In this document: piece after piece, positions 63,616 to 64,000 of the stretch | How the letters are laid out: each line of letters begins with the position of its first letter | Position numbering within the stretch: the stretch's first letter is position 1 | Assembly (NCBI RefSeq): GCF_014204545.1 | Contig: NZ_JACHLJ010000001.1 | Span: 372,001-436,000 of the forward strand | Source of the DNA: Brevundimonas vesicularis | Lineage (GTDB): Bacteria; Pseudomonadota; Alphaproteobacteria; Caulobacterales; Caulobacteraceae | Direction of reading: 5' to 3' | Length of the DNA: 64,000 nucleotides | Notes under the pieces: model-generated | Told to the model about the DNA's origin: nothing | What the model saw: only the letters and a program-made list of their open reading frames with translations | The model's database searches: none | Translations under genes and position numbers: made by a program

Positions 63616-64000
63616 ATGATTGGAATGATCCTAGCGGCCGCGCTGTTGTCGCAGCAGGCGCCTGCCGGCCTGAGCGCCGAGGCGAGAGCGCTTGTTGCGC
63701 CAGTCGCTGAGGCGATCGCAGCCGAGAAGGCGCGGCAGGCCGCCTTGCCGCCGCCAACGACAGATCGTGAGCGGCTCGAACGTATGGGCGCGCTGGATCA
63801 GGTCGGCAGGCGCGCGTTTACGGTGCTGGATTTCAGCGCCCTGCCTGCCGACGAGCGGCAATCCGCTGAGACCTTGGCGTGGGCGGACATCAACGCGGTG
63901 GACAAGGCCTTGCTGGACGAGCTTTTGACCATGGTTCCGGCTGAAGGGTGGTTCAGGAAATCGGTGTATGGAGAAAGGGCTGCGGGAGCCGCCTTCCTGA
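63616..64000 (+). CDS. DUF6624-like protein, 5' part (runs off window)
   Basis: Open for 128 codons to the window edge. A hydrophobic N-terminus (MIGMILAAALLSQQAPAG) suggests a short signal peptide. After an Ala-rich helix there is ERMGALDQVGRRAF, then a helix pair and EGWFRKSVYGERAAGAAFL, the start of the motif that in DUF6624 proteins leads to a conserved HAD. ATG follows GGAGGGGCGTC. Function unknown. Confidence 0.65.
   Translation, partial: MIGMILAAALLSQQAPAGLSAEARALVAPVAEAIAAEKARQAALPPPTTDRERLERMGALDQVGRRAFTVLDFSALPADERQSAETLAWADINAVDKALLDELLTMVPAEGWFRKSVYGERAAGAAFL

Overview
The window is high-GC alphaproteobacterial DNA with no mobile elements of classical type (no transposase, integrase or phage genes). 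Several things point to Caulobacterales, most likely Brevundimonas: a complete astaxanthin-type carotenoid cluster that includes the 2,2'-hydroxylase gene crtG, the order topA-dprA-plsY-pyrC'-pyrB, an hfsD/hfsA/hfsB-like polysaccharide export locus resembling the Caulobacter holdfast genes, a bactofilin gene, and RcnB-type periplasmic proteins. Genus assignment is inference; no rRNA gene is present.

Layout. 1-10 kb: housekeeping genes (topA 5' part, dprA, plsY, a glycerophosphodiesterase lipoprotein, a catalytically dead dihydroorotase paired with pyrB, an AEC transporter, ruvX, a lipoprotein, gatCAB to 11.7 kb). 11.8-14.3 kb: two RcnB-like proteins, one with a 20-residue tandem repeat, and a small Sel1-like protein. 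14.3-24.4 kb: a holdfast-like exopolysaccharide region: Wza-type lipoprotein, Wzz/Wzc-type chain-length protein, an HfsB-like P-loop protein without its Walker lysine, a flavoprotein, a DUF1543 protein, two family-2 glycosyltransferases, a flippase and the initiating undecaprenyl-phosphate sugar transferase. A tRNA-Ser(GCU) follows at 24.6 kb.

24.7-34.4 kb: crtW, crtY-crtI-crtB, an ABC-2 exporter coupled to crtE, idi (type 2), crtZ and crtG. Together these would make GGPP, phytoene, lycopene, beta-carotene, then ketolated, 3-hydroxylated and 2-hydroxylated products (2,2'-dihydroxyastaxanthin type). 34.5-45.2 kb: a dctD-dctB two-component system, divergent dctA followed by a TonB-dependent receptor and a secreted alpha/beta hydrolase, and an MHS-type MFS permease. 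Two tandem inverted repeats between dctB and dctA look like DctD binding sites.

45.3-52.3 kb: cyoABCD quinol oxidase, a SURF1 protein and the RegB/RegA redox two-component system, all on one strand with overlapping genes. 52.3-64 kb: HIT protein, small membrane protein, cobS-like ATPase, Ohr, penicillin-binding protein 1A, prfB with a classic programmed +1 frameshift, bactofilin, Bcp peroxiredoxin, a damaged GIY-YIG nuclease gene bracketed by inverted REP-like repeats, tyrS, a 400-base non-coding stretch with striking short repeats, a DOMON-like protein, a NamZ-type muramidase and the start of a DUF6624-like gene.

The strongest candidates for something little described are the GIY-YIG gene inside inverted palindromic repeats (with a second, empty inverted pair 5 kb away), the repeat array upstream of the DOMON/NamZ pair, the ABC exporter built into the carotenoid cluster, and the dctA-TonB receptor-hydrolase unit. 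All functional calls were made by reading motifs by eye; no database search was run.
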